Source: Candidatus Rifleibacteriota bacterium (GTDB taxonomy: Bacteria > Muiribacteriota > Ozemobacteria > Ozemobacterales > Ozemobacteraceae). From it: a stretch of 64,000 bases of DNA. Positions 1 through 8,539 of the stretch are shown in pieces. The DNA lies in the NCBI GenBank assembly GCA_015232575.1, contig JADFZL010000005.1, positions 261,624 through 325,623 of the forward strand, in the 5' to 3' direction. The notes under the pieces are model-generated. The model did no database searches. It saw only the letters and a list, made by a program, of their open reading frames with translations, and had not been told where the DNA came from. How positions within the stretch are numbered: the stretch's first letter is position 1; each line of letters starts with the position of its first letter. Both the position numbers and the translations under genes were made by a program.

Positions 1-1972
1 TGCCCAATGCCTTGGTAGTAAAGAATGGCTCAAATAAATGCATCTGTGTTTCCCGATCAATACCACAACCATCATCACTTACAGACAGCATGACAAAATC
101 ACCTGGAATACAACTGATCAGATTGCCACAAGAAGATTCGTCAAATATTTTTCTGCCCGTTTCAATTGTGATATGCCCAACATCAGCTATAGCATCACGG
201 GCGTTCACACAAAGGTTTGTCAAAACCTGGTCGAGTTGTGCAGAATCTATCTTAACTGTCCACAAGTCAGGCTCGGGATGCCAGACAAGTTTGATGTTTT
301 CTCCGATCAACCGTTGCAGCATATTGAGCATCCCGTTTACAGCCTCATTTAAATCAATCGGCTTGGGAGAAATGGTTTGCTGTCGTGAAAAAGCCAGTAA
401 CTGACTGGTAATATCTGCTGAACGCCTCGCGGCTTTCAGAATTTCTTCAAGATCATGGTTCATAGTATTATCAGGACCACTTTTTTCAATAATTAATTCT
501 GTATAACCAATAATTACGCTGAGCATGTTATTGAAGTCATGAGCCACACCCCCTGCCAATCGCCCCACAGATTCCATTTTCTGAGACTGTAGCAGTTTCT
601 CATTGAGTTTTTCTTTCTCTTCCTCTGCTTTTTTGCGATCTGTTATGTCATTAAACAAACCCATCACAGCAACAATTTCACCCCTGTCATTTCTTATTGG
701 CGTTTTGATGGTATGAATCCAATACGATCTTTCATTGGCAACATAGCTTTCCTCAAGATCAATTATAGTTCCCGAAGAAATAACTGCGTTATCATCAGCA
801 CGATATTTATCAGCAAGTTCCCGTGGATAAAAAGAATAGTCGTCCTTACCAACAAAATCAGCGGGGGAAAGGCCAAAATCAGCAGAGTAATTAGCATTAA
901 CAAACAGATATTTATGATCCCTGTCTTTCAGAAATATCCTCTGTGGAATATTTTCTACTAGCGCACGGTGTATTGCCTCAATCTTTTTTACCTTTTCTTC
1001 CTGACTTTTTCGATATAAACTGATAACCAATACAGATGAAATAAGTATAAGAAGAAAAATAATAATAGCAGTAACCCATGCGCGGTATTTTACCTCTGCC
1101 AGAATCTCGCTGGTATCCATTTTAGAAACAATTGACCAGTTTGATTGAGATATTAATTTTGAAACAGACAATACTTCTACTTCCCGATAGTCAAGACCAA
1201 TAAACCGGCCGTAATTACCGATGACAGCTTGAACCGCCGGAAGATCGAGTTGAGTAAGGGGAAATTTCAGATTAAGAGCCGTGTTTTTTCTGTGTCTCAA
1301 CTCATTCAGAAATACTACTGAATCACCATCGCGGCTTACAAGAAGGGTTTCACCCGTTCTGCTTGGAGTTGGCCATTTCTGAATTAAAGGAAACAGGAAT
1401 TCAGCAGCATGACTCCGCAAAACAACAACTGCAATAATTTCTCCGCTGTTATTCTGAATTGGCTCCAGTACGTCTATATAGATATTGCCGTCAGGGGCTA
1501 AAAAAAGATCGCTCAGAAGACTTGTACATCCCTTAACAGCATCTTCGAATGCCTTCAGGGTAACCTTACCAACAAAAGTATCAGCATTATCGGAGAGAAG
1601 AATCTTACCTGACTTATCCAAAAAGAACGCATCTTCGTAAACAGTGCCTTTTCTATTAATACTCAACTGAACTTTAAGCTGATCTACTGCAGATTGATTC
1701 GCTGGTTCCAGAATTAATCGCTCAATTTCCATTCGTACCAGAGGACCAACTGCCGCCCTGTGTATATCTGCAAGCTTTTGTTTTCGCCATTCCTGAATAG
1801 AATCAACTTTAAGCTGTGCAATGGTAGTCAACTCAAGAAATTTCTCCTCGGTTATACGGTCAGCTTCATGACCATAATAGAAAATGCCTGTAAAGATGAG
1901 AAAAGTCGCTACCGAAGAAAGAAGAATAAGCCACTGCAGAGGAATAGAAGTTATTCCCGAAACACGTTTCAT
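1..1972 (-). CDS. PAS-domain sensor histidine kinase (C-terminus cut off by window edge)
   Basis: Membrane sensor kinase that should autophosphorylate a His and pass the phosphate to a response regulator. Read from the minus strand, it has a first membrane segment at about residues 11-31, a roughly 260-residue extracytoplasmic region of Cache type, a second membrane segment near 296-320 and a PAS domain (about 327-445) ending in FNDITDRKKAEEE. The HisKA helix carries the motif GGVAHDFNNMLSVIIGY (His near residue 476). The N-box NLCVNARDAI and the G1 motif DDGCGID follow. The frame is still open at position 1, in the EPFFTTKALG segment, so the last part of the ATPase domain and any receiver domain lie outside. 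The ATG at 1972 has an AAGGA motif upstream. The HDFNN type is typical of hybrid or PAS-rich kinases. The ligand is unknown. Confidence 0.93.
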   Translation of the reverse strand, partial: MKRVSGITSIPLQWLILLSSVATFLIFTGIFYYGHEADRITEEKFLELTTIAQLKVDSIQEWRKQKLADIHRAAVGPLVRMEIERLILEPANQSAVDQLKVQLSINRKGTVYEDAFFLDKSGKILLSDNADTFVGKVTLKAFEDAVKGCTSLLSDLFLAPDGNIYIDVLEPIQNNSGEIIAVVVLRSHAAEFLFPLIQKWPTPSRTGETLLVSRDGDSVVFLNELRHRKNTALNLKFPLTQLDLPAVQAVIGNYGRFIGLDYREVEVLSVSKLISQSNWSIVSKMDTSEILAEVKYRAWVTAIIIFLLILISSVLVISLYRKSQEEKVKKIEAIHRALVENIPQRIFLKDRDHKYLFVNANYSADFGLSPADFVGKDDYSFYPRELADKYRADDNAVISSGTIIDLEESYVANERSYWIHTIKTPIRNDRGEIVAVMGLFNDITDRKKAEEEKEKLNEKLLQSQKMESVGRLAGGVAHDFNNMLSVIIGYTELIIEKSGPDNTMNHDLEEILKAARRSADITSQLLAFSRQQTISPKPIDLNEAVNGMLNMLQRLIGENIKLVWHPEPDLWTVKIDSAQLDQVLTNLCVNARDAIADVGHITIETGRKIFDESSCGNLISCIPGDFVMLSVSDDGCGIDRETQMHLFEPFFTTKALG

Positions 1973-1994
1973 CTAAAATAATCCTTTTATCCAA

Positions 1995-3110
1995 TTAAAA
2001 CAAATATTCATATACCATTTTTCGAACCATTTCTGCAATGGAAAGACATGAAGTGAGTCCTGGGGATTCTATTCCAGTAAGATTAATAAAACCCTCAAGT
2101 CCTGATGCAGCCTCGTGGATAATCATAAAATCTCGAATACCTGTACCACACAATTTAGGTCTTATTCCTGCTAGATCAGGTTGAAATCGATGCAATTCCA
2201 ATCCGTCTATCATTTTCGCGGCTGAATTGAAAAAGTTTACCGCTTTCCCCACATCAACATTATAATTCACAGAATCAACAAATTCAACATCTGGACCGAA
2301 ACGTAAACGCCCTGAAAGATCAACCGTTGCATGAACACCTAATCCGGAGAGCCCTTCATGTGGTAATGGATATACCAGCATATTAACAGGCGATTTCCCC
2401 TGATATGAAAAATACGAGCCTTTACACAATCTGAGTTTGCTGTTATTCTTCAAAGGGTCAATTCCGAGAAGATTCTGAATATAATCTGTACCAAGACCTG
2501 AAGCATTTATGAAGACCCTGGACAAGATCTTAAAATCTTCACCAGTAACGCCAACTGTATATCCTTCAGGTGATTTGTTAAGATAATTAATTTCACGCCC
2601 GAAAACAAACATTACATTCCGCATCTTTGCCTGATTATGAAAGCAGGACATAAGGGAATGGGAATCAATAATTCCAGTTGAAGGGGAATATATTGCAGCA
2701 ATGCCTTTAACGCATGGTTCAAGCTTTCTTACTTCGTTCCTGCCGATGATTTCTAAATCTGGCGCGTTATTAGAAATTCCCTTCTGATAAAAATTTTCAA
2801 GAGCTGGAATTTCAGAATTATCAAGTGCAACAATTAATTTTCCTGTCCGCCGATACGGAATTTGAAATTTCTTGCAGAAATCATAAAGAGCTCTTAACCC
2901 TTCAACACACAGGCGGGCTTTAAGAGAATCTTTCGGATAGTAAATTCCGGAGTGGATTACTTCACTGTTATGACTGCTTGTTTCCTGTCCATATTTATGG
3001 TTTTTCTCGATTAGAAGAATACTTCGATCTGGTAAATGTAAACTTAGCAAATAGGCAACAGCAAGCCCTATTACTCCGCCGCCGCCAATGGTAATATCTA
3101 TCTTATCCAT
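1995..3110 (-). CDS. lhgO: FAD-dependent oxidoreductase, L-2-hydroxyglutarate oxidase-like
   Basis: 371-residue flavoprotein of the D-amino-acid-oxidase (DAO) superfamily. The N-terminal dinucleotide-binding loop reads GGGGVIGLAVAYLLS, followed by the acidic end of strand 2 in LIEK. The segment SSHNSEVIHSGIYYPKDSLK is the hallmark of the LhgO/L2HGDH family, which oxidises L-2-hydroxyglutarate to 2-oxoglutarate. The C-terminal FAD-binding segment includes AGIRPKL and NLTGIESPGLTSCLSIAEMV. Length fits the family (about 370-420). It lies between the kinase and the rplL terminator and is separated by 22 bp from the kinase start, so the two may be co-transcribed. Substrate is inferred from family similarity; other 2-hydroxyacids are possible. 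Confidence 0.85.
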   Translation of the reverse strand: MDKIDITIGGGGVIGLAVAYLLSLHLPDRSILLIEKNHKYGQETSSHNSEVIHSGIYYPKDSLKARLCVEGLRALYDFCKKFQIPYRRTGKLIVALDNSEIPALENFYQKGISNNAPDLEIIGRNEVRKLEPCVKGIAAIYSPSTGIIDSHSLMSCFHNQAKMRNVMFVFGREINYLNKSPEGYTVGVTGEDFKILSRVFINASGLGTDYIQNLLGIDPLKNNSKLRLCKGSYFSYQGKSPVNMLVYPLPHEGLSGLGVHATVDLSGRLRFGPDVEFVDSVNYNVDVGKAVNFFNSAAKMIDGLELHRFQPDLAGIRPKLCGTGIRDFMIIHEAASGLEGFINLTGIESPGLTSCLSIAEMVRKMVYEYLF

Positions 3111-3220
3111 TCAGTTCTCCGCGATCCTCACCCTTGTCCTCAATAACAACGAAAAAGTGCCAACCCTAATTCTTCACGGGTCAGGAAGTCTGAAGTTGAA
3201 ACATTTCAGAATGTATAATA

Positions 3221-3247
3221 AAAAAAGCCCCGAAAGGGGCTTTTTTT
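3221..3247 (-). terminator. Rho-independent terminator after rplL
   Basis: Stem AGCCCC/GGGGCT with a GAAA tetraloop (3226-3241), flanked by A and T runs on both sides, so it can work in either direction. It lies 22 bp beyond the rplL stop and closes the leftward ribosomal protein operon before any rpoB. Confidence 0.9.
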
Positions 3248-3269
3248 ATTATACAAGTTTATCAAAGAA

Positions 3270-3635
3270 TTACTTCAAGGAAACCTTTGCGCCGGCTTCT
3301 TCGAGTTTCTTCTTCATGCCTTCAGCGTCAGCTTTTGGCATTGCATCTTTTACGACTTTCGGTGCGCCATCAACAAGATCCTTGGCTTCTTTGAGTCCAA
3401 GGCCGGTCAATTCGCGAACGACTTTGATTACGTTGATTTTGTTAGCGCCTGAATTTTCGAGAACGACATCAAATTCAGTTTTTTCAACAGCTGCTGCTGC
3501 CGGGGCTGCTGCTGCCATCATTGCCATTGGAGCTGCTGCTGTTACGCCAAATTTGTCCTCGAGAGCCTTAACGAGTTCAGAAAGTTCAAGAACAGTCATC
3601 TTTTCGATTGTTTCCATAATTTGATCTTTAGTCAT
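3270..3635 (-). CDS. rplL: 50S ribosomal protein L7/L12
   Basis: 121-residue stalk protein that recruits translation GTPases to the ribosome, bound as dimers to L10. The N-terminal dimerisation domain ([20 protein letters not shown]) is followed by an Ala-rich hinge (about 33-50) and the conserved C-terminal domain with KTEFDVVLE and [17 protein letters not shown]. The length is standard. An AAGGAGAT ribosome-binding site precedes the ATG. It follows rplJ by 93 bp. A strong terminator follows it, where most bacteria continue into rpoB. Confidence 0.98.
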   Translation of the reverse strand: MTKDQIMETIEKMTVLELSELVKALEDKFGVTAAAPMAMMAAAAPAAAAVEKTEFDVVLENSGANKINVIKVVRELTGLGLKEAKDLVDGAPKVVKDAMPKADAEGMKKKLEEAGAKVSLK

Positions 3636-3728
3636 TGGTAATATCTCCTTAATAATTTTTTACGTATTTGAAATACTTGATCGGAATAACAATGATTCCA
3701 ATCCGTTTATGTACAAGAATAAAGCAGT

Positions 3729-4268
3729 TTATGCTGCCTGAGGCTCTGATGAAGCCTTTTTGTCTTTGATTGCCTGAAGTGCATAAGCCAATTTGCGGAT
3801 CGGACCCTGAACGACAGATACGAAATTGCGCATTGGTCCCTGCATAACAGAAAGCATCTGAGAAAGAATGATTTCGCGTGAGGGCAATTTTGAAAGTTTC
3901 TCAAGATCGCTGACGCTCAGTACTTTATCACCCAATAATCCACATTTAAACTTGAAAGCTTTGGTTTTGTCAGCGAAATCAAACAAAACCTTCACCGGTG
4001 CTACCGGATCAGAATAACCAAAAGTCAAGAGTGTCATACCTGACAGATGCTTACAAACAGCCTCATGCTTATGATTCTTCATAATGCGGCTTACAAGTGT
4101 ATTTTTAACAACACGTGTCTCGTCGCCGACATTGCGAATGTTCTTGCGAAGAAGATTCATTTCTTCAACAGTGACGCCTTCACAATTCGAAAGAACAAGA
4201 ACTTTTGCCCTATCTATCTTCTCAGTATACTCGGCCATGTACTTATTTTTTCCAGAATGATCGACCAT
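3729..4268 (-). CDS. rplJ: 50S ribosomal protein L10
   Basis: Stalk base protein that binds 23S rRNA and anchors L7/L12; with L7/L12 it represses its own mRNA. The N-terminal part (about 10-95) contains LVLSNCEGVTVEEMNLLRK and VVKNTLVSRIMK, and the C-terminal helix binds L7/L12. The ATG at 4268 is chosen because GGAGG lies 8 nt upstream. An in-frame GTG at 4277 would put the start inside that spacing. The protein is 179 residues, normal for the family. A leader with an attenuator-like hairpin lies just upstream (4301-4403). Confidence 0.97.
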   Translation of the reverse strand: MVDHSGKNKYMAEYTEKIDRAKVLVLSNCEGVTVEEMNLLRKNIRNVGDETRVVKNTLVSRIMKNHKHEAVCKHLSGMTLLTFGYSDPVAPVKVLFDFADKTKAFKFKCGLLGDKVLSVSDLEKLSKLPSREIILSQMLSVMQGPMRNFVSVVQGPIRKLAYALQAIKDKKASSEPQAA

Positions 4269-4300
4269 AGAACTCACCTCCTTTTGAGATTTAACAAAAA

Positions 4301-4403
4301 AAAACTTTCGGTATTATAGCCGAAAGTTTTCTCTATTACTGCTTCTTTCGGTCTATGCAGGCAAGCTATGTGCTTTTTAACTTACGACCTGCGTTCTCTG
4401 ACC
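4301..4403 (-). promoter_or_regulatory. L10 leader (autoregulatory rplJ leader) with attenuator hairpin
   Basis: In the minus-strand RNA between rplA and rplJ, GGTC (4403-4400) pairs with GACC (4353-4350). Inside it GCAGG pairs with CCTGC. The internal loop AGAGAA on the 5' side is of kink-turn type, as in the known L10 leader family bound by the L10-L7/L12 complex. Downstream, AAAACTTTCGG and CCGAAAGTTTT (4301-4330) form an 11-bp hairpin followed by a T run, which is an intrinsic terminator placed before the rplJ ribosome-binding site. Together they suggest attenuation of rplJL by free L10-L12. The pairing is seen directly; the function comes from the family. Confidence 0.75.
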
Positions 4404-4425
4404 ATGATTAGCTTTTATATTGGAA

Positions 4426-5142
4426 TTATATCGAAGCTTTTTCTACCTCAGTGCGAGCGAGATTTTCATCAATCATGAAGCCTGGGCCCATGGTCGAACT
4501 GATGGTAATTCCCTTGATATAAGTTCCCTTTGCTCCTGATGGTTTTGCTTTCAGAATTGCTGAAAACAAACAGGCAAAGTTTTCAGAAAGCTTTTTAGGT
4601 CCAAATGAAGCTTTTCCGATAATCGAATGGATTATGCCGGCTTTTTCGACGCGATATTGAACTTTACCGGATTTCAATTCCTGTACGACTTTACCGATGT
4701 CCATGGTAACCGTGCCAACTTTTGGGTTAGGCATAAGGTTTCTGGGACCAAGTATTCGGCCAAGTTTTCCGACGAATTTCATCATATCCGGGGTTGCAAC
4801 GGCTGCATCAAAATCAGTCCAGCCTCCTTCGATCTTGGTGACCAAATCCTGGGCACCTACGAAGTCTGCTCCAGCTGCTTCGGCTTCTTTGGCTTTTTCG
4901 CCAGAAGCGAAAACTACAACACGGGTTGTTTTACCAATTCCGTGGGGAAGTACAACACTGTTTCTTAACTGCTGATCTGCGTACTTCGGATCAAGGCAGG
5001 TTCTGATTGCGACATCAATGGTCTCGTCAAATTTTGCATTGCTGCAAGCTTTGAGGTGATCAAATACCTCCGTAGAAGTGTAAAGCTTTGATGTTGAATG
5101 TTCGGCAACCAGTTTATTGAAACGCTTGGAGTGTTTCGGCAT
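4426..5142 (-). CDS. rplA: 50S ribosomal protein L1
   Basis: 238-residue protein of the L1 stalk, which moves the E-site tRNA; in many bacteria it also represses the rplKA mRNA. Family features are MPKHSKRFNKLVAEH at the N-terminus, TRVVVFASGEKAKEAEAAGADFVG, the domain-II segment GKLGRILGPRNLMPNPKVGTV, and the C-terminal GAKGTYIKGITISSTMGPG. Length is normal. The start has AAAGGAGG 9 nt upstream. It lies 44 bp after rplK in the leftward operon. Confidence 0.98.
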   Translation of the reverse strand: MPKHSKRFNKLVAEHSTSKLYTSTEVFDHLKACSNAKFDETIDVAIRTCLDPKYADQQLRNSVVLPHGIGKTTRVVVFASGEKAKEAEAAGADFVGAQDLVTKIEGGWTDFDAAVATPDMMKFVGKLGRILGPRNLMPNPKVGTVTMDIGKVVQELKSGKVQYRVEKAGIIHSIIGKASFGPKKLSENFACLFSAILKAKPSGAKGTYIKGITISSTMGPGFMIDENLARTEVEKASI

Positions 5143-5186
5143 TTTGCATATCCTCCTTTCTTCAAAGATATAACTGCGAAAAAATA

Positions 5187-5612
5187 TTATCCTTCAACTT
5201 CCATACCCATGCTTCGGGCTGTGCCACGAACCATGCTCATAGCTGCTTCAAGGCTTCCAGCGGTTAAATCGGACATTTTCTTCTGTGCGATTTCTTTAAT
5301 CTGGGCAGCATTGACTTTTCCCTGTTTTGTTCTGCCAGTTGTAGGGGAACCCTTTTCAATCTTTGCAGCTTTTTTCAGGAGGAAAGCAACCGGAGGGGTC
5401 TTTGTGATAAAGGTGTAGGAACGGTCACTGTAAACTGTGATAACAACTGGAATAATTGCATCGCCTTCTTTTTGAGTTCTTGCGTTGAAGGTTTTGCAGA
5501 AATCCATGATGTTGACACCGTGCTGACCAAGTGCCGGACCAATCGGGGGTGCCGGATTTGCTTTTCCAGCGGGAACCTGTAACTTAACAAATGCGGTGAT
5601 CTTCTTTGCCAT
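5187..5612 (-). CDS. rplK: 50S ribosomal protein L11
   Basis: 141-residue protein of the GTPase-associated centre that binds the thiostrepton-site rRNA. It shows the N-terminal [32 protein letters not shown] signature and the C-terminal RNA-binding domain ([21 protein letters not shown], then [16 protein letters not shown]). Length is exactly that of the family. It follows nusG by 14 bp, so the two are co-transcribed and probably translationally coupled. Confidence 0.98.
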   Translation of the reverse strand: MAKKITAFVKLQVPAGKANPAPPIGPALGQHGVNIMDFCKTFNARTQKEGDAIIPVVITVYSDRSYTFITKTPPVAFLLKKAAKIEKGSPTTGRTKQGKVNAAQIKEIAQKKMSDLTAGSLEAAMSMVRGTARSMGMEVEG

Positions 5613-5626
5613 GGTAAATCTCCTGT

Positions 5627-6178
5627 CTAGGCTTCTTCAAGTTGAATAAGATCAACTTCAATAGCCGTATCACGTCCAAAAATGAAAACCAAAACTTTGG
5701 CTTTTCGCTTTTCCTGATTAATTTCCTTAATGACACCAATGAAATCTGTGAATGGCCCGTCAACTATCTTAACGGTCTGACCTTCTGTGAAGCCCAGCGG
5801 TGTCATAGCTGCTGAGCGTTGCGGACCGAGGCCAGCCACTCTCAGAACGTTCTGAACTTCTCTGTCGTGAAGCGGAGTAGGTTTATCACCCAATCCAACA
5901 AACCCGGTTACCCCAGGTGTGTTCTTCACCACAGTCCATGTGTCGTCATCCATGTCCATCTGGACAAGCACATAACCCGGATAAATTTTGCGAGTCTGAG
6001 TAACACGCTCTCCGTCTTGTACCCGTTCCTGATTTTCAGTTGGAACAAGCACTTTGAATATGCGATCCTTCTTGCCCAGCAAGTCGGCCCGGTGTTCAAG
6101 ATTTTTTTTAACCTTGTATTCTGAGCCTGAATGGGTATGAACTACGTACCACTTCGCTTTTGAAATATCAATCGACAC
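5627..6178 (-). CDS. nusG: Transcription termination/antitermination factor NusG
   Basis: NusG binds the RNA polymerase clamp, reduces pausing and links polymerase to Rho or the ribosome. The NGN domain ([23 protein letters not shown] ... [12 protein letters not shown], then [10 protein letters not shown]) is followed by a KOW domain ([32 protein letters not shown]). A longer reading frame begins at a TTG at 6208 inside secE. The GTG at 6178 is preferred because AGAGG lies 7 nt upstream and it starts just before the domain. The resulting 183 residues fit the family. It begins 10 bp after the secE stop. Confidence 0.96.
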   Translation of the reverse strand: MSIDISKAKWYVVHTHSGSEYKVKKNLEHRADLLGKKDRIFKVLVPTENQERVQDGERVTQTRKIYPGYVLVQMDMDDDTWTVVKNTPGVTGFVGLGDKPTPLHDREVQNVLRVAGLGPQRSAAMTPLGFTEGQTVKIVDGPFTDFIGVIKEINQEKRKAKVLVFIFGRDTAIEVDLIQLEEA

Positions 6179-6188
6179 GGGAACGCCT

Positions 6189-6413
6189 CTAAACCCTTCC
6201 GCTGACAATCAGCTTGAATATCTCTGATAAAACAACGTCCATAGCGCCGATAAAGACACCTATGCCAATAGACGAAAAAACGACAACCCACGTCGCCTGC
6301 TTGATCATTTCCAGTGTTGGCCAAACAACTCGGCCTTTATCTGGACGAACCTCGTTCCACACGTCACTCAAGTATTTTGTTAAATCTTTATAAAATATTC
6401 TTAGCTTTTCCAT
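6189..6413 (-). CDS. secE: Preprotein translocase subunit SecE
   Basis: 74-residue single-span subunit that clamps SecY in the inner membrane. The amphipathic helix and conserved segment DVWNEVRPDKGRVVWPTLEMIKQATWVV match the short SecE form, followed by one membrane helix (about 42-65). It sits between tRNA-Trp and nusG, as in many bacteria. The start ATG is preceded by GGGGAGCG. Confidence 0.96.
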   Translation of the reverse strand: MEKLRIFYKDLTKYLSDVWNEVRPDKGRVVWPTLEMIKQATWVVVFSSIGIGVFIGAMDVVLSEIFKLIVSGRV

Positions 6414-6444
6414 GCGCTCCCCACATTTTCCATTTGGGACTCAG

Positions 6445-6517
6445 CAGGCCAGGAGGGAATCGAACCCCCAACCCCCGGTTTTGGAGACCGGTGCTCTACC
6501 AATTGAGCTACTGGCCT
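6445..6517 (-). tRNA. tRNA-Trp (anticodon CCA)
   Basis: Cloverleaf read by hand on the minus strand: acceptor AGGCCAG/CTGGCCT, D-arm GTAGCTCAATTGGTAGAGC, anticodon loop CTCCAAA within a stem ending in ACCGG, and T-arm GGGGGTTCGATTCCC. The 3' CCA is not encoded (the discriminator G is followed by CTG). It lies between rpmG and secE. Confidence 0.96.
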
Positions 6518-6523
6518 AGGAAA

Positions 6524-6673
6524 TTACTTCCCTTCTTTATGAGCAGTATGTTTCTTATCAAAAGAACAATACTTTTTCAGCTCAATCCTGTCAGGATCAT
6601 TTCTCTTGTTTTTCATTGTAGTATAATTTTTTCGTTTACACACAGTGCAAACCAGGTTAATCTGCTCTCTCAT
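6524..6673 (-). CDS. rpmG: 50S ribosomal protein L33
   Basis: 49-residue protein beginning [19 protein letters not shown] and ending [11 protein letters not shown]33 sits near the ribosomal E site. The zinc-binding form is only partly kept: CxxC is present at the N-terminus (C9, C12), but only one Cys (in [11 protein letters not shown]) is seen in the second half, where two are expected, so this may be a reduced-zinc version. GGAGG lies 6 nt upstream of the ATG at 6673. The position between tuf and tRNA-Trp/secE is the classical one. Confidence 0.95.
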   Translation of the reverse strand: MREQINLVCTVCKRKNYTTMKNKRNDPDRIELKKYCSFDKKHTAHKEGK

Positions 6674-6698
6674 ACAACACCTCCAGATTTCGCAGAGA

Positions 6699-6735
6699 TA
6701 GTTTCTTCGAAACTAAGGGGAGCCTTTCAGCTCCC
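6699..6735 (-). terminator. Two tandem hairpins between tuf and rpmG
   Basis: TAGTTTC-TTC-GAAACTA (6699-6715) and GGGGAGC...GCTCCCC-type (6717-6735) form two adjacent hairpins just after the tuf stop. No long T run follows either stem, so they may be RNA-processing or partial-attenuation signals that reduce rpmG-secE expression relative to tuf rather than full terminators. Confidence 0.55.
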
Positions 6736-6744
6736 CCGTGTTAA

Positions 6745-7947
6745 TTACTCTTTTTCGGGAAGAATCTCAATTACTACTCCGGCGCCAACGGTGTGGCCAC
6801 CTTCACGAATAGCAAATCTGAGTTCTTTTTCGCAGGCAATCGGAGTGATCAATTCGCAGATCAATTCGACGCGATCGCCGGGCATAACCATTTCTCTGCC
6901 TTCTGGAAGAGTTGCTACACCAGTAACGTCAGTGGTTCTGAAATAGAACTGTGGGCGATATCCGGTGAAAAATGGGGTGTGGCGTCCGCCTTCTTCTTTT
7001 GAAAGAATATAGACAGAACCTCTGAATCTCTTATGTGGATTAATGCTCTTGGGTTTAGCAAGGACCATTCCACGTTCAACATCGTTCTTATCAATACCAC
7101 GAAGAAGAACACCAACGTTATCGCCTGCCTGACCTGAATCAAGAAGCTTTCTGAACATTTCAACGCCTGTGCAGACGGTTGGCTTTGGAGCGTCCATCAA
7201 ACCGACGAGTTCAAGTGGCTCACCAACTTTTACGATTCCGCGTTCAACACGGCCGGTAACAACAGTTCCGCGACCTGTGATTGTGAAAACGTCTTCAATT
7301 GGAAGAAGGAAAGGCTTATCAAGAGCTCTCTGTGGCTCAGGAATATACTCATCAAGAGTCTTCAGCAGCTGGAGAATACAATCAGCAGCCGGGCCTTCTC
7401 CACCAGCTTCCATAGCTCTCAAGGCACTTCCGCGTACGATCGGTGTCTTGTCGCCAGGGAATTCATACTTATTAAGAAGATCGCGGACTTCGAGTTCTAC
7501 GAGTTCAAGAAGTTCAGGATCATCAACCATGTCGCACTTGTTAAGAAATACGACGATATAAGGAACGCCGACCTGTCTTGCGAGAAGGACGTGTTCTTTT
7601 GTCTGTGGCATTGGGCCGTCAGCAGCTGAAACGACGAGAACTGCTCCGTCCATCTGGGCGGCGCCAGTAATCATGTTCTTGATATAATCTGCGTGTCCCG
7701 GACAATCCACATGGGCATAGTGACGCTTTTCTGACTCATACTCAACGTGACATGTATTGATTGTAATTCCGCGTGCTTTTTCTTCGGGTGCGGAGTCAAT
7801 TTGATCATAAGCCAATGCTTTTCCGCGTCCAGCCTTGGCGGCTGAAAGCGTAATGGCCGATGTCAAAGTAGTCTTTCCATGGTCGATGTGACCGATTGTA
7901 CCAACGTTAACGTGCGGCTTAGTTCTAACAAAAGATTCCTTAGCCAT
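6745..7947 (-). CDS. tuf: Elongation factor Tu
   Basis: 400-residue GTPase that carries aminoacyl-tRNA to the ribosome. All GTPase motifs are present: GHIDHGKTT (P-loop; Ile replaces the more usual Val), [12 protein letters not shown] (switch I), DCPGHADY (switch II), NKCDMVDD and GSALRA. Domain 2 and 3 signatures include [13 protein letters not shown] and [15 protein letters not shown]. The reading frame stays open upstream through the tRNA genes, but the start is fixed at the ATG at 7947 ([20 protein letters not shown]) with AGGAGG upstream. It is transcribed with the tRNA-Thr, Tyr, Thr genes ahead of it. Confidence 0.99.
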   Translation of the reverse strand: MAKESFVRTKPHVNVGTIGHIDHGKTTLTSAITLSAAKAGRGKALAYDQIDSAPEEKARGITINTCHVEYESEKRHYAHVDCPGHADYIKNMITGAAQMDGAVLVVSAADGPMPQTKEHVLLARQVGVPYIVVFLNKCDMVDDPELLELVELEVRDLLNKYEFPGDKTPIVRGSALRAMEAGGEGPAADCILQLLKTLDEYIPEPQRALDKPFLLPIEDVFTITGRGTVVTGRVERGIVKVGEPLELVGLMDAPKPTVCTGVEMFRKLLDSGQAGDNVGVLLRGIDKNDVERGMVLAKPKSINPHKRFRGSVYILSKEEGGRHTPFFTGYRPQFYFRTTDVTGVATLPEGREMVMPGDRVELICELITPIACEKELRFAIREGGHTVGAGVVIEILPEKE

Positions 7948-7985
7948 GTGGGCCTCCTGATAATTATTAACAGATAAATAATAAA

Positions 7986-8058
7986 AGCCCGCGACCAGGG
8001 TTGAACTGGTGACCTCTTGCTTACCATGCAAGTGCTCTACCGACTGAGCTACACGGGC
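7986..8058 (-). tRNA. tRNA-Thr (anticodon GGT)
   Basis: Acceptor GCCCGTG/CGCGGGC, D-arm GTAGCTCAGTCGGTAGAGC, anticodon stem CTTGC/GCAAG around the loop ATGGTAA (GGT), T-arm ACCAGTTCAACCCTGGT. The 3' CCA is not encoded. It lies 38 bp upstream of tuf, in the usual tufB-type tRNA cluster. Confidence 0.94.
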
Positions 8059-8066
8059 AAACACAG

Positions 8067-8149
8067 TGGAGAGGGATGGATTCGAACCACCGTAGGCGCT
8101 AGCCAACAGATTTACAGTCTGCCCCCATTAGCCGCTCGGGCACCTCTCC
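8067..8149 (-). tRNA. tRNA-Tyr (anticodon GTA)
   Basis: 83-nt class II tRNA: acceptor GGAGAGG/CCTCTCC, anticodon loop CTGTAAA (GTA), and a long variable arm after the anticodon stem (TTGGCTAGCGCC region). The T-arm is GGTGGTTCGAATCCATC. The 3' CCA is not encoded. Confidence 0.95.
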
Positions 8150-8167
8150 AGAAAACATTAAATCTCA

Positions 8168-8240
8168 AGCCGACGATGGGACTCGAACCCGCAACCTGCT
8201 GATTACAAGTCAGCTGCTCTGCCAATTGAGCTACGTCGGC
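8168..8240 (-). tRNA. tRNA-Thr (anticodon TGT)
   Basis: Acceptor GCCGACG/CGTCGGC, D-arm GTAGCTCAATTGGCAGAGC, anticodon stem GCTGA/TCAGC around the loop CTTGTAA (TGT), T-arm TGCGGGTTCGAGTCCC. First gene of the leftward tRNA-tuf operon. With the GGT species it covers most Thr codons. Confidence 0.95.
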
Positions 8241-8282
8241 AAAAAACTTAATTCAACGAACTGTACTGCAATGGTAGGGCCT

Positions 8283-8311
8283 ATTATAAGCGAAGTGTGT
8301 CATTATGTCAA
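8283..8311 (-). promoter_or_regulatory. Consensus sigma-70 promoter of the tRNA-tuf-secE-nusG-rpl operon
   Basis: Minus strand TTGACA (8311-8306), a 17-nt spacer and TATAAT (8288-8283): a perfect match to both hexamers with ideal spacing, 42 bp upstream of tRNA-Thr. This is what a stable-RNA and EF-Tu promoter should look like. The rest of 8241-8486 is very AT-rich with no reading frame. Confidence 0.92.
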
Positions 8312-8486
8312 CTATTTTTTCTTTTTTTTTCATTTTTCTAAACATTCATTTTTTTAATACCTTATAAAATGGCTTCTACAGACATTCTTTCGCACTTATT
8401 TTCCGTGCACTTTTGTTTAGTTTTTTCAGAGAACTGTAAAATAAAATTTCACGCCAGTTTATTAATTTCTTGTCTTCTAAATCAGC

Positions 8487-8510
8487 AAAAGCCCGCTTAG
8501 ACGGGCTTTT
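8487..8510 (-). terminator. Rho-independent terminator after rlmB
   Basis: Stem AGCCCG/CGGGCT with A and T runs on either side (8487-8510), 30 bp after the rlmB stop. It ends the cysS-mrnC-rlmB operon. Confidence 0.85.
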
Positions 8511-8539
8511 ACATAAACTTTCACGATTGATTATGCAGA

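Noticed and set aside
4627..4968. Plus-strand ORF opposite rplA
   Set aside because: Antisense shadow of a certain ribosomal protein gene, with no start signal or recognisable domain. The same holds for the other long antisense frames over rplK, nusG, tuf, gyrA, gyrB and dnaA.
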